NCBI GenBank assembly: GCA_964481145.1
Contig: CAYZTA010000031.1
Location: 1-64,000, forward strand
DNA: 64,000 nt
DNA from: Sandaracinus sp964481145
Lineage (GTDB): Bacteria; Myxococcota_A; Polyangia; Polyangiales; Sandaracinaceae
Direction: 5' to 3'
Positions 55,201 through 63,251 of this stretch are shown here, piece after piece. Position 1 is the stretch's first letter. Every line of letters starts with the position of its first letter. Below the pieces are notes generated by a model. It was given only the letters and a program-made list of their open reading frames with translations. It was not told the DNA's origin and did no database searches. The translations under genes and the position numbers were made by a program.

Positions 55201-55330
55201 CGGTGGTGTGGTGGGCAGTTTGGCCATCGCCGACATCGATGGTGATGGCCTTGCGGACATCTGTGTTGGAAGTTACCTTGGCGGGCCCGGAAACGAAGGT
55301 CGTATTGATTGCGTCCAGAGCATTTTCTGA
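52271..55330 (+). CDS. Surface lipoprotein: four FW/Ig-like domains, Cys-rich repeat and FG-GAP propeller
   Basis: 1019 residues. The signal peptide ends in LVAC (Cys18). Four Ig-like units of the NBR1 FW ('four-tryptophan') type follow at about 35-146, 147-268, 270-388 and 390-498. Each has (Q)NTGT-x-x-W and ends TAPxTPGxY-x-x-x-W/M-R-x (e.g. QNTGTSSWSPS, ITAPSAPGMYNQVWRMR). Then comes a Myxococcus-type Cys-rich repeat CGNAIINSGEQCDDDN (499-526). Last are FG-GAP/integrin-like repeats (about 540-1019) with Ca-binding loops DVTGDGINDLIV, DLNGDGVLDIPV and DIDGDGLADICV. It is probably exposed on the cell surface, acting in binding polymer or in adhesion. ATG 52271 has AGGAGG 4 nt upstream and overlaps the amidotransferase gene. 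Confidence 0.78.
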   Translation: MSNLRVIVTLVCVALVACGTEDVGLSTWELPAGSDAAYVSDTIPTAMYPGERLDVSVTMTNTGTGGATNTWTASAPTYALIRQGANTFQFSQDIVESTTTTGSNTTFHFVLTAPSTPGTYSFSARMGIPGDGVFGALVTVPNIVVSTGTPRRWGCEFVSMGSSVPTTLATGETRNVTIVVQNTGTSSWSPSTFGLVSLDTPASRWGNTVRYLTSSVAPGGTATFTFPITAPATPGTYQFRRQMSQLSANGVGVFSNMPCLDAAIIVGGAAQYDSAIVLNTLPSTLAPSEVRNVSVQIQNTGATNWPSDGTIYLSSLNTPASLYGITVVYPPTMTVSGSTATFTFSITAPSAPGMYNQVWRMRNTAGVFGATLSVPLVVDAMAMPALNAVVVTQNIPPIATAGEAVTFTVEMQNTGTSAWTGSAFSLSSTNSPASLWGVTARSLGGAETIASGATRVFTFSVTAPVTPGTYASRWRMRQTPGAGFFGAEAVTSPVTVTLCGNAIINSGEQCDDDNVISGDGCSSTCQVETETVDLITATDRTLIGTTANRHFANVEIGDVTGDTIPEIVVGEAANVVPTSGPTRVFAGIVYGLAGGPGFFTNTSAPVSAATATFRILGASASDGLGVATGSQIVIADVTGDGINDLIVSAPYADGDGESRADAGEVYVLAGGAALSGDIDLGAMTPPTALTARIIGAGAGDRLSVTSAGDVTGDGIADVLVGAPYADTTNGTDTGAVYVIPGGAGLTGTIDLSTASIVTIIGPSANGRMGAVVAVGDILGSSAAELLIGNSTYTALGRSRSGAVWGIAAPVVSNVDLATAVGSPGGPSFAWFGATQNDNLGASIAIGHVCGSAASDVLLGATQQRRGAVQVGAVTVWNGTTITLGTTFDLLVNTPTATFLGVEQGDLTGSSLTLGDLNGDGVLDIPVVSAAADGPSNGRTNAGELAMYFGSAALTGTIDMSITPGRLQIYGADTTDYLGGVVGSLAIADIDGDGLADICVGSYLGGPGNEGRIDCVQSIF

Positions 55331-55338
55331 TGTAAGTG

Positions 55339-55369
55339 CGGAGCCGGTGAGCTCTGTTCCCCGGCTCCG
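55339..55369 (+). promoter_or_regulatory. Hairpin covering the ribosome site and start of the next glycosyltransferase
   Basis: CGGAGCCGG (55339-55347) pairs perfectly with CCGGCTCCG (55361-55369) around a 13-nt loop. The stem's left arm contains the GGAG ribosome site and the first base of the GTG start (55347), and the loop covers the start context. It could hold back translation of the glycosyltransferase after the long lipoprotein gene, or act as a weak terminator; there is no T-tract. Confidence 0.5.
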
Positions 55370-56537
55370 AGTCCTGCACCTGATCGACAGTCTTGGACGC
55401 GGTGGTGCAGAGCATCAGCTCTCACTCACGGCGCGATCTCTGGATCGCTCCCGAGTGGAGAGTATCGTCTGCCACTTGAGCTCGGACGCGCCGCTCGCGG
55501 GCTCGGTTCGTGCGGCTGGCATTCGCGTGGTCGATATGGGTGGCCACGGTAAAAAGCGTGAGCTTCCATGGCTGATTCAACGCGTTGCTGAAATCGCGAG
55601 GGAAGTCCGTCCCGACCTCATCCACACGAGCCTCTTTCAAGCTGACATCGTCGGCGGAGCGGTTGGGCGACTCTTGAACATTCCGGTGATTGGAACGATT
55701 TGTTCTGTCTCTGGTGAAGAGTTCGATTCGGACAATGTTCGGCAGCATCGACTGAAGCTCGCTCTCGAAGTGTCAATTTGGGGAGCAGCCCTCAGGAATC
55801 TGCACGTCCACTCGATCGCGATCTCTGAAGCCGTAAAAGAGAATGCGTCGATGGCGTTCGGGCTTTCGAGGGACCGCCTGACCGTGATCTACCGAGCCAT
55901 CGAGGAGAAACGTTCGATCATCGACCGCTCTGCGACGCGCGCATCACTTGGTCTCACCGACGCCGATGTCATGATTTTGAACGCGGGGCGTTTGGTTCCA
56001 CAGAAGGGGCAAATCTTTCTGGTGCGAGCGATGAAGCATGTGCTCCCGCATGCTCCCCACGCCAAGCTGTTCATCGCGGGGGATGGATGGTTGGGGCCAG
56101 AGCTCCAGGCCGAGGCCAGCCGCCTTGGCGTTGCGGATTCGATTCGTCTCCTCGGACGGCGCGACGATGTCCCGGCGTTGCTCGCGGCGTCCGATATGTT
56201 TGCGTTTCCCTCCCTTTGGGAGGGACTCGGTGTCGCTCTCATCGAGGCGGCGGGTGCCGGCTGTGCGTGTATTACGACCGCAGCTGCGCCGATGACCGAG
56301 GTGATCCAAGACGGCATTTCCGGACTCTGCGTGCCTCGCCGTGATCCAGAGCGCCTCGGACAGGCGATTGTCGAGCTGATTCGAGATCCTTCGCACCGTG
56401 CCAGATTTGGGCGCACGGCCGCCGAGCGGGTCAACACGCTCTGTGGACGCGAGAATGTCATGCGCTCCATCGAGGAAGTCTATCGAACGGTGCACGCCGA
56501 GCATCGTCGTACGGGGAACGCTCGTGATGATGTATGA
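55347..56537 (+). CDS. Glycosyltransferase family 4
   Basis: 396 residues. LHLIDSLGRGGAEHQLSLTA at the start is the classic GT4 donor/acceptor glycine-rich opening (GGAE). SLFQADIVGGAVGRLL and the C-terminal half with NAGRLVPQKGQIFLVRAM, FIAGDGWLGPEL and FPSLWEGLGVALIEAAGAG (E-x7-E pair) complete the GT-B fold. The GTG start is chosen from the family start at PRLRVLHLI; the frame extends far upstream only within the lipoprotein gene. Its ribosome site is inside the hairpin described at 55339. It ends overlapping the next gene. Confidence 0.88.
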   Translation: MSSVPRLRVLHLIDSLGRGGAEHQLSLTARSLDRSRVESIVCHLSSDAPLAGSVRAAGIRVVDMGGHGKKRELPWLIQRVAEIAREVRPDLIHTSLFQADIVGGAVGRLLNIPVIGTICSVSGEEFDSDNVRQHRLKLALEVSIWGAALRNLHVHSIAISEAVKENASMAFGLSRDRLTVIYRAIEEKRSIIDRSATRASLGLTDADVMILNAGRLVPQKGQIFLVRAMKHVLPHAPHAKLFIAGDGWLGPELQAEASRLGVADSIRLLGRRDDVPALLAASDMFAFPSLWEGLGVALIEAAGAGCACITTAAAPMTEVIQDGISGLCVPRRDPERLGQAIVELIRDPSHRARFGRTAAERVNTLCGRENVMRSIEEVYRTVHAEHRRTGNARDDV

Positions 56538-57297
56538 ACGTCTGAATCGCCTTTATAGCGGCATCCACCATCTTGGTGTGGGGCCTGCCATCCACTATCG
56601 CCTCCGGCGATTCCAGAATCAGCGCATCCCTGGCAAAGCGCCATTCGCGCTTCACAGTAGACGACTGCAATGGCCAGTTTATTGTCGACCGCAGACCACC
56701 GACATCGATGTGTTTTCGCAGATTTTCGTGCATCGCGAGTATCGGTGTCTCGATGGCGTGACGGATGTCAATCTCGTGATCGACTGTGGAGCGAATGTCG
56801 GTTATTCGAGCGCATATTTTCTCAGCGCGTTTCCGAAGGCGAAGGTGATTGCGGTGGAACCAGACCCCGCGAACTTTCATGCGCTGCTCCATAACCTCGC
56901 GCCTTATGGCGATCGTGTTCGCGCGATTCAATCCGCGGTTTGGTCGCATTCCACGGCACTCAAGCTGTCGACCGAAATTTTTCGTGATGGGCGTGAGTGG
57001 TCACGTACGGTGGTGCCCACGTCGGCCGATGATCCTGAGGCCATGAGCGCGGTCGATATCGGAACGCTCCTCGAAGAATCCGGACACGACCGAATTTCGA
57101 TCTTGAAGATCGATATCGAGGGCGCGGAACGACAGGTGTTCGCCGAGAATTTCGAGTCTTGGATCAATCGCGTGGACAACCTCGTGATCGAGCTCCACGG
57201 CGATGACTGTGAGTCCACCTTTCGTACAGCGGTCGGCGACCGCGGATTTGAGCTTTCCGAGTGCGATGAGCTTAGTGTTTGTCAGCGGCCGAAATGA
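56527..57297 (+). CDS. FkbM-family methyltransferase
   Basis: 256 residues. The SAM-binding part shows LVIDCGANVGYSSAYFLSAF, VIAVEPDPANFHALL and ISILKIDIEGAERQVFAENF, the FkbM signature. These enzymes O-methylate sugar hydroxyls in EPS or glycan loci. ATG 56527 overlaps the GT4 stop (56537) by 11 bases, and the next gene starts at 57294 (ATGA), so the three are translationally coupled. The acceptor sugar is unknown. Confidence 0.88.
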   Translation: MMYERLNRLYSGIHHLGVGPAIHYRLRRFQNQRIPGKAPFALHSRRLQWPVYCRPQTTDIDVFSQIFVHREYRCLDGVTDVNLVIDCGANVGYSSAYFLSAFPKAKVIAVEPDPANFHALLHNLAPYGDRVRAIQSAVWSHSTALKLSTEIFRDGREWSRTVVPTSADDPEAMSAVDIGTLLEESGHDRISILKIDIEGAERQVFAENFESWINRVDNLVIELHGDDCESTFRTAVGDRGFELSECDELSVCQRPK

Positions 57298-58367
57298 TCA
57301 TGTCAACTCTGCGAATATCGGTAGTCATTACCGCTTATAATCTCGAACGATTCATTGGCGAGGCGCTCTCTTCGGCGCTCGGACAGACGCGTCGTCCCGA
57401 CGAGATCATCGTTGTGGACGATCACAGCACGGATCGAACGCCGGAGATCGTGGCTTCGTTTGGGTCCGATGTTCGTCTGATTCGGCACGAGGCGAACATT
57501 GGGGCTCTACGTAATACGCTCTCCGGGCTAGATGCGAGCACGGGCGATCTCGTGGCTTTCCTCGACGGGGATGATACGTGGCACCCCACGAAGCTCGAGA
57601 AGATCGAAGCGTTGTTCCGAGCTGATCCGCGCATGGTCATCGCTTCACATGATCACCGGCGAGTCGATGCACATGGAGTAGATCTTGGGATCGTCGATGA
57701 CACGAATGCGAATATTCGTCGCGTCATGATGCTGGCGCCGTCCCTAAGGAGCGACGCTCTTCGCGATTCGATTTTGTTCAGACGAGGGTATTGGCTCGGA
57801 AGTGCATACGTGGTCCGTCGCGCGACTCTCGATCTCCCGAGATTCCATCGAATCATCGATGGCGCACCGGAACTGACTCAATGGTCGTACCTCGACCTCG
57901 TGTTTGGACCTTATGTCGTGGCTTCCAATCCCGAGGGAACGGTGGGCATGGTCGATGAGGTTCTGTTCGACTACCGAATTCACGATGCCGGGACGAGCGG
58001 AAGCACCGTGAACATCCAGCGCACGCGCAGTTCACTTCATCGTAGTCAATCTACGAACAAACTGACGAAGCTCGTGCTCGACTGCCTTCTGGCAGATCCG
58101 GAGATTCGGACCCGATATACGCGGATGGATGAGATTCACCAGCTCGCCCGGTATCAGTACGACGGCGAACGCGCCTTGGCGATCCGCCATTTCTTTCGAA
58201 TTTTACGGCACCTTAGCGCCGATGGTCTGGTGCTGAAGGAGCTCGTCCGGCTTACCGCGACGACCGCGATTGGGATCGAAGGATTCCTCAAGGCCAAGAA
58301 TCGGTTCGGTTCGTTGCGACAATCGTTGCGACCCTCTCGTTCGATGGAGAGCTCGCCGTCTCTTTAA
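57294..58367 (+). CDS. Glycosyltransferase family 2
   Basis: 357 residues. The GT-A fold opens with ISVVITAYNLERFIGEAL and DEIIVVDDHSTDRTPEIV, then NIGALRNTLS and LVAFLDGDDTWHPTKLEK (the DxD-like metal motif). The later part (about 180-290) is an acceptor domain with YDGE/AIRHFFRIL-like helices. The start overlaps the FkbM stop (ATGA). A second glycine- and Ser-rich tail ends the protein. It adds one sugar to the lipid-linked unit; specificity is not readable. Confidence 0.87.
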   Translation: MIMSTLRISVVITAYNLERFIGEALSSALGQTRRPDEIIVVDDHSTDRTPEIVASFGSDVRLIRHEANIGALRNTLSGLDASTGDLVAFLDGDDTWHPTKLEKIEALFRADPRMVIASHDHRRVDAHGVDLGIVDDTNANIRRVMMLAPSLRSDALRDSILFRRGYWLGSAYVVRRATLDLPRFHRIIDGAPELTQWSYLDLVFGPYVVASNPEGTVGMVDEVLFDYRIHDAGTSGSTVNIQRTRSSLHRSQSTNKLTKLVLDCLLADPEIRTRYTRMDEIHQLARYQYDGERALAIRHFFRILRHLSADGLVLKELVRLTATTAIGIEGFLKAKNRFGSLRQSLRPSRSMESSPSL

Positions 58368-58388
58368 GTCTCAGTGGAAGGTTGGTCG

Positions 58389-59285
58389 ATGCACGCTTCG
58401 GTGCGAAAACTGGCGACAGATGTCCGTCGGAATGCGGTCTTCGGGCCGGTGTTGCGGTTGCCCTTCGTTCTCTGGCGACAGACTGGGATGCCGATTCCGC
58501 ATCGCGTATATCAACATCTGTGGTTCGAGGGGGAGATCGACGTGAATCTTCCCACCCGCGAGACCTTTAGAATGCACTCCTATGGAGATGCGATCGAGAA
58601 TGCGTTCTATTGGGCGGGGGTTGCCGGGCACGAAGGAGAGTGCGTCGAGCCATGGACGTATTTGGCGCGGACAGCACGCGTGGTGCTCGATATCGGGGCC
58701 AATACGGGCACGTATTCGCTCATGGCATGTGCGGCCAATCCGAATGTCCTCGTACACGCATTCGAGCCCGTGGCGCGGGTTGCTTCCAAGGCGCGTCGAA
58801 ATGCAGCACTCAATCCGAGATTCCGCGCGAAGGTCCATGAGATGGCAGTTGGCGCTGCTTCGGGCACTGCGATGTTGAGCGATCCGGGCGGAGACAATTG
58901 CTACAGCGCGAGCCTGAATCCGGATTTCCTTTCGGGTGAGAAGAGCCACTACGAAGTCGCCGTCGTCACGGTGGATGATTTCGTGGCGCAAGAAGCGCTT
59001 CCTACGGTCGACCTCGTGAAGATCGATGTGGAGGGGTTCGAAGAGTTCGTGATCGATGGGATGGCACACACGATTCATCGTCATCGTCCTGCGTTGATGG
59101 TCGAATATCTTCCGAGGGCTCGCGAAGGACTTCGGAAGCGGATCGAAGCACTTTGCGAAAATGACTACGTGCTATTTCATCTGACACCCAGCGGGCCGCG
59201 CGTCGCGCCGGAAGTAGCGCCATCTCATTCATCGAAGAATGTCGTGCTAATGCCGCGCGATCGCATTCCTGCGCGCTGGGGTTGA
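58389..59285 (+). CDS. FkbM-family methyltransferase (second copy)
   Basis: 298 residues. VVLDIGANTGTYSLMACAAN, VHAFEPVARVASKARRNA and VDLVKIDVEGFEEFVIDG give the FkbM core. It has an N-terminal extension of about 90 residues that differs from the enzyme at 56527, so the two probably act on different sugars or positions. GGAAGG precedes ATG 58389; GTG 58374 is an in-frame alternative. It converges with the flippase gene, 2 bp apart. Confidence 0.87.
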   Translation: MHASVRKLATDVRRNAVFGPVLRLPFVLWRQTGMPIPHRVYQHLWFEGEIDVNLPTRETFRMHSYGDAIENAFYWAGVAGHEGECVEPWTYLARTARVVLDIGANTGTYSLMACAANPNVLVHAFEPVARVASKARRNAALNPRFRAKVHEMAVGAASGTAMLSDPGGDNCYSASLNPDFLSGEKSHYEVAVVTVDDFVAQEALPTVDLVKIDVEGFEEFVIDGMAHTIHRHRPALMVEYLPRAREGLRKRIEALCENDYVLFHLTPSGPRVAPEVAPSHSSKNVVLMPRDRIPARWG

Positions 59286-59287
59286 GT

Positions 59288-60784
59288 TCATCGCGGTATC
59301 AGTCGACGAATGTTCGTTGCGAGGAACTGACGAGCAGAAGCGCGCTCATCTTCGTGAAGGGTTCCGCTCCACCAAAGGAGCGCAGGCCATACTACGAGCA
59401 CTGCAATGAGGTTCGTAGGCAAACGAAGTGCAGGGGAGTGCTCGCGCATGATCCACATCCAAAGAGAGATTGGAATCGTCGTGAGGCCAAGCTTGAGCCA
59501 TCGTCCGTATTCCCACGGGATAGGATGAAGGACATGGGCGAGTCCTCCATGTGCGGCCGCGAGCGTCGCATAGGAGATTGCCGTCACGATCGCGGCTGCA
59601 GAGGCTCCGTATCTCGGCACGAGAAACAAGTTCAACCCGAGAGTCCACACCGCGACAAGGACCGCGACCAGCGGCATCCATTGCGTCTTGCGTGAGTACC
59701 AAGTTCCGAGAGACCACACGAAATAGACGCCTTGAAAGGCGGCCCCGAGGATGACCCAAGGGATGTAGTCTATGGCATCTGCGTAGCTCTCTGGCGCAAG
59801 CCACGAAAGCGCATCGCGGGCGAATGCGAGTAGACCGAGCGCAACGAGCACGACACTCGCGATGGCGTATGTGCCAAGACGTGGAACGAGCGGGTCCTGT
59901 GGATTCTGGGAGAGTCGTCGCATCACCATGGGGTGAAGCGTCTGAGACATGGCGCCTCCCACCATGGCGAGCGCAAGGTTGAACAAATAAGCGAGAGAGT
60001 AGCGACCGATATCGGCAGGCGAAACGTAGCGTTCGAGCACCAGTCGATCCGCAAGTGAAAGAGCCCAATTGGTTAGATAGTGCGGCACCAATGGAAGTCC
60101 AAAGATCAGACTCTCTCGAAGCCATGGCAATCCTGGTTGGAGCTGGACGTATCGAGAGAGGATGAAGAGCGCAGCGAGGCCACTCGCGCCCTGACTCAGT
60201 AAGTTCGCTTCGAGGGCGCCTGCCGGACCACGGTGCAAAACGACCACGAAAGCGATCGTGAGAACGATCTGCGAGAGACTCGATAGCGTAGAAAAGACGC
60301 CATATGCAATGGGACGCTCGGCCGCCATGTAGAGCGTCGTGAGGGGGGCGGTGTAGAGGCTTGCGAAGCTCGTGAATAGGACGAGTTCGCCATAAGGGCG
60401 GAAGGGCAAAAGCTCGATGACTTCGAGCATTCCTGCGCGCCCCATGAACTCCAATGGCAATACGACTACGGTCGGGAGCACCACGAGCGCGATGAGTACC
60501 GAACCCATCAACGCGCGCCGTTCTGATTCGGACTTGCAGAGGGCATAGAGCCGGAGCAGGGAGCCGTGCAGCCCGAGACACAGCACCGCCGAGAGGCCAG
60601 TCGACACGGTGTTGGCTACGCCAACGATGGCATATTCATCGGGCGGCAGCGTCCGGGTGTAGATCGGCGTCATGAGTATCGAGACGCCACGTACGAGCAC
60701 GGTCGGAAGGAGATAGAGCACGAGAGAGCGCAGCATTCGATGGGTATCGGACTGCGGAGAAGTAACCTGGGTCTTGTCGGTCAT
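59288..60784 (-). CDS. Oligosaccharide flippase (Wzx-like)
   Basis: 498 residues with about fourteen hydrophobic segments, as in the polysaccharide/MVF flippases. The opening LYLLPTVLVRGVSILMTPIY and TRTLPPDEYAIVG, and the repeat core with SLADRLVLERYVSPADIGRY and SLAYLFNLALAMVGGAMSQT, are typical of Wzx. It moves undecaprenyl-linked repeat units to the periplasm, feeding Wzy. It reads opposite to the rest of the locus, convergent with the second FkbM gene and divergent from the GT4 gene at 60934, so it has its own promoter in the gap 60785-60933. Confidence 0.88.
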   Translation of the reverse strand: MTDKTQVTSPQSDTHRMLRSLVLYLLPTVLVRGVSILMTPIYTRTLPPDEYAIVGVANTVSTGLSAVLCLGLHGSLLRLYALCKSESERRALMGSVLIALVVLPTVVVLPLEFMGRAGMLEVIELLPFRPYGELVLFTSFASLYTAPLTTLYMAAERPIAYGVFSTLSSLSQIVLTIAFVVVLHRGPAGALEANLLSQGASGLAALFILSRYVQLQPGLPWLRESLIFGLPLVPHYLTNWALSLADRLVLERYVSPADIGRYSLAYLFNLALAMVGGAMSQTLHPMVMRRLSQNPQDPLVPRLGTYAIASVVLVALGLLAFARDALSWLAPESYADAIDYIPWVILGAAFQGVYFVWSLGTWYSRKTQWMPLVAVLVAVWTLGLNLFLVPRYGASAAAIVTAISYATLAAAHGGLAHVLHPIPWEYGRWLKLGLTTIPISLWMWIMREHSPALRLPTNLIAVLVVWPALLWWSGTLHEDERASARQFLATNIRRLIPR

Positions 60785-60933
60785 TGAGAGCCGTGCGCTC
60801 GGATGTGAGCGAATCCTTTGCTGACTCGCGTCCTCTCGGCAACACGAAATTCATTGGGGACACGAATGCTTGACGACCTTGCTCATGCGAACTAATGAAG
60901 GCCCGCTCATGGTGATGCGTGCGGCAGGGGGCC
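60785..60933. promoter_or_regulatory. Divergent promoter region between flippase and glycosyltransferase genes
   Basis: This 149-bp gap must hold the minus-strand flippase promoter and the plus-strand promoter for the following genes. A TTGACG (60870-60875) fits a plus-strand -35, but the matching -10 window is poor (TAATGA 17 bp downstream), so the call is weak. No clear repeat is visible otherwise. Confidence 0.3.
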
Positions 60934-62157
60934 ATGGCTGACGGCTCTCGCATTTTGTTCCTGACCTACGACGGTCTCGAAGATCACATCGCGCAGTCGC
61001 AGATTCTGCCCTACGTTGAAGGGTTGGCTGCACGCGGATGGAAGATGACCGTGGTTTCGCACGAGAAAGCGAACACTGCGAGCGTAGCTCTGGCTATGCG
61101 CTTGCGTACGGCAAAAATTCGCTGGATCCGTGAGCAGTATCATCGTGGCCATGTAGTGGCATCACTTCCACGGCACATTTCAGCAGCGGTGGCTGCAGGG
61201 GCACGTGAAGCGTTTCGTGAGGGGCGATTCGACATCGTGCATGCACGCTCGTATCTGCCCGGGATGACTGGGACGATCCTCGCGCGTTCGATGGGCGCAC
61301 GATTTCTGTTTGATATGCGCGGCTTTTGGGTGGACGAAAAGATCGACGCAGGAAACTGGCAACGCGGCGCGATGTTCGCCGCGGGCAAGCGTGTGGAGCG
61401 CCATCTCTTCCGTCGTGCCGACGGGGTGATTTCACTGACGAATGCGGGGCGAGACGAGCTCATGCGCTGGCCCGAGATCGCGCATCGGGAGACTCCCATC
61501 GCCGTCATTCCGACGTGTGTCAATATGGAGCGCTTCGGGCCAGCCCGCGTGCCTAGGGAGAACCGTCCGTTTCGGCTTGGCTATGTGGGAAGCTTGGGTG
61601 AACGTTATCCCCTCGACGCGATGGCGCGTGTATTTTCGCGAATTCGCGCGGTTCGTCCAGACGCACGGTGGTCGATTCTGACGCACGCCGACGCGAAGAT
61701 GGTTCGCGATGCATGCGTTCGTGTGGGCGTGCCATTCGATGCGGTCGACGTTACGATGGTTTCGTTCGAAGATGTTCCGCGCCATCTCGCTTCGATGGAC
61801 ATGACGATCAGCTTCGTGAAGCCGTCGTTCGCGACGCTCGCGACCTGTCCCACCAAGTTCGCTGAGTCGCTTGCGACAGGGCTCCCGGTGATCGTCAATG
61901 ATGGCATCGGCGATTGCGCCTCGCTCGTTCGTGAGCATCGGGTCGGTGTGGTCACCGACCTGAGCATTGGTTCGCTCGAGCGCGTGGCTGACGAGGCGTT
62001 GGCGCTGTCGATGGATCCGGAGCTGCCCGCGCGCTGTCGCAAAGTCGCGCGTGAGCACTTCGACCTCGAAAGAGCCCTCGACCTCTACGAGAGGATGTAT
62101 CGTCAGCTCACTCGATCGAACGTCAACGACGTTTCGCGCAACAGAGGTGGACGGTGA
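60934..62157 (+). CDS. Glycosyltransferase, GT4-like
   Basis: 407 residues. It opens RILFLTYDGLEDHIAQSQIL (an acceptor-domain form seen in exopolysaccharide GTs), then FDIVHARSYLPGMTGTILA and FDMRGFWVDEKID. The C-terminal half has LGYVGSLGERYPLDAMARVF and a donor-site segment, FAESLATGLPVIVNDGIGDC, in which the usual E-x7-E is loosened. ATG 60934 is used with a GGGGG before it; GTG 60919 is an alternative. The next gene starts inside its stop (GTGA). Confidence 0.85.
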   Translation: MADGSRILFLTYDGLEDHIAQSQILPYVEGLAARGWKMTVVSHEKANTASVALAMRLRTAKIRWIREQYHRGHVVASLPRHISAAVAAGAREAFREGRFDIVHARSYLPGMTGTILARSMGARFLFDMRGFWVDEKIDAGNWQRGAMFAAGKRVERHLFRRADGVISLTNAGRDELMRWPEIAHRETPIAVIPTCVNMERFGPARVPRENRPFRLGYVGSLGERYPLDAMARVFSRIRAVRPDARWSILTHADAKMVRDACVRVGVPFDAVDVTMVSFEDVPRHLASMDMTISFVKPSFATLATCPTKFAESLATGLPVIVNDGIGDCASLVREHRVGVVTDLSIGSLERVADEALALSMDPELPARCRKVAREHFDLERALDLYERMYRQLTRSNVNDVSRNRGGR

Positions 62158-63251
62158 GCCGCGGCCGAATTCTTATTCTCTGCATCTACCCTCCGGGCAA
62201 AGCGCCAGGACAGCGCTTTCGGTTCGAGCAGTACATTCCGGCGCTGCGCGACGCGGGATACGAGGTGGATCAAATTCCGTTTTGGGATGACGCCACGATG
62301 TCGATCCTTTACACGCCCGGACATACCACACAGAAAGTTCGGGGGGTGCTGAGTGGGTTCATTCGACGAGCCCGATTGTTTTCGAAGATCGGGCGCTATG
62401 ACCATGTCTATATCCACCTCGAGGCTGCACCGATCGGACCGCCCGTGTTCGAGCGGCTCCTTTTCGCCCTCGGTAAACGTGTCGTTTACGACATCGACGA
62501 CGCGATCCACATCCCCAAGACGTCGAAGGTCAATCGACTCGCGTCTGGGTTGCGGTGGCGTTCGAAGGTTACGATGATCACACGCAAGAGCGCTCGAGTG
62601 AGCGTCGTGAACGAGTTCATGCGTGATTGGGCGCTCCAACACCGCGATGAGGCCGTCCTCATTCCGACGACCATCGACACCAACTATCATCGACGTTCGG
62701 GAGCGCGAGTCGCGTTGAATACACCCGTCCGATTGGGGTGGACTGGAACTCACTCCACGGCATATTTCCTCGAAATTATCCGCCCGGCGCTGGTGGCGCT
62801 TCAGAAGACACATTCGTTCACTTTCCGAGTCATCTGCGATGTCGATCCGGGTTTTCCCGAGCTCCAATCATACGAATTCGTGCGCTGGACCAAAGCGAAC
62901 GAAATTGCGGATCTGGAATGCATCGATATTGGCGTGATGCCGGTCACTGACGAGGAATTCTCTCGTGGGAAGGTGGGCTTCAAGGCGATTCAATACGCCG
63001 CGCTCGAAATTCCCGCTGTGGCGTCAGATGTCGGCTCGGGACGCGGTGTCGTCGTCGATGGTCGAACTGGCTATCTCGTGAGGAATGAAATCGACGAATG
63101 GGTCGATCGCCTTCGACGGATGATCGACGACCCTATCCAAACCCTTGCCATGGGCAAGACTGCTTACGAGCACATCCGTGGCAAGTACACTGTGACCGCA
63201 CAGACTCCAAACTATCTCGCTCTCTTCGATGAAGGTACCCATGTTGTTTGA
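62154..63251 (+). CDS. Glycosyltransferase, GT4-like
   Basis: 365 residues. It begins ILILCIYPPGKAPGQRFRFE and contains RVVYDIDDAIH and a C-terminal donor half with VRLGWTGTHSTAYFLEIIRP and FKAIQYAALEIPAVASDVGS. The Arg/Gln-rich first loop (PGQRFR) is shared by a group of EPS glycosyltransferases. It overlaps the previous gene by four bases (GTGA) and the next by 11 bases, so the three are translationally coupled. Confidence 0.85.
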   Translation: MSRGRILILCIYPPGKAPGQRFRFEQYIPALRDAGYEVDQIPFWDDATMSILYTPGHTTQKVRGVLSGFIRRARLFSKIGRYDHVYIHLEAAPIGPPVFERLLFALGKRVVYDIDDAIHIPKTSKVNRLASGLRWRSKVTMITRKSARVSVVNEFMRDWALQHRDEAVLIPTTIDTNYHRRSGARVALNTPVRLGWTGTHSTAYFLEIIRPALVALQKTHSFTFRVICDVDPGFPELQSYEFVRWTKANEIADLECIDIGVMPVTDEEFSRGKVGFKAIQYAALEIPAVASDVGSGRGVVVDGRTGYLVRNEIDEWVDRLRRMIDDPIQTLAMGKTAYEHIRGKYTVTAQTPNYLALFDEGTHVV

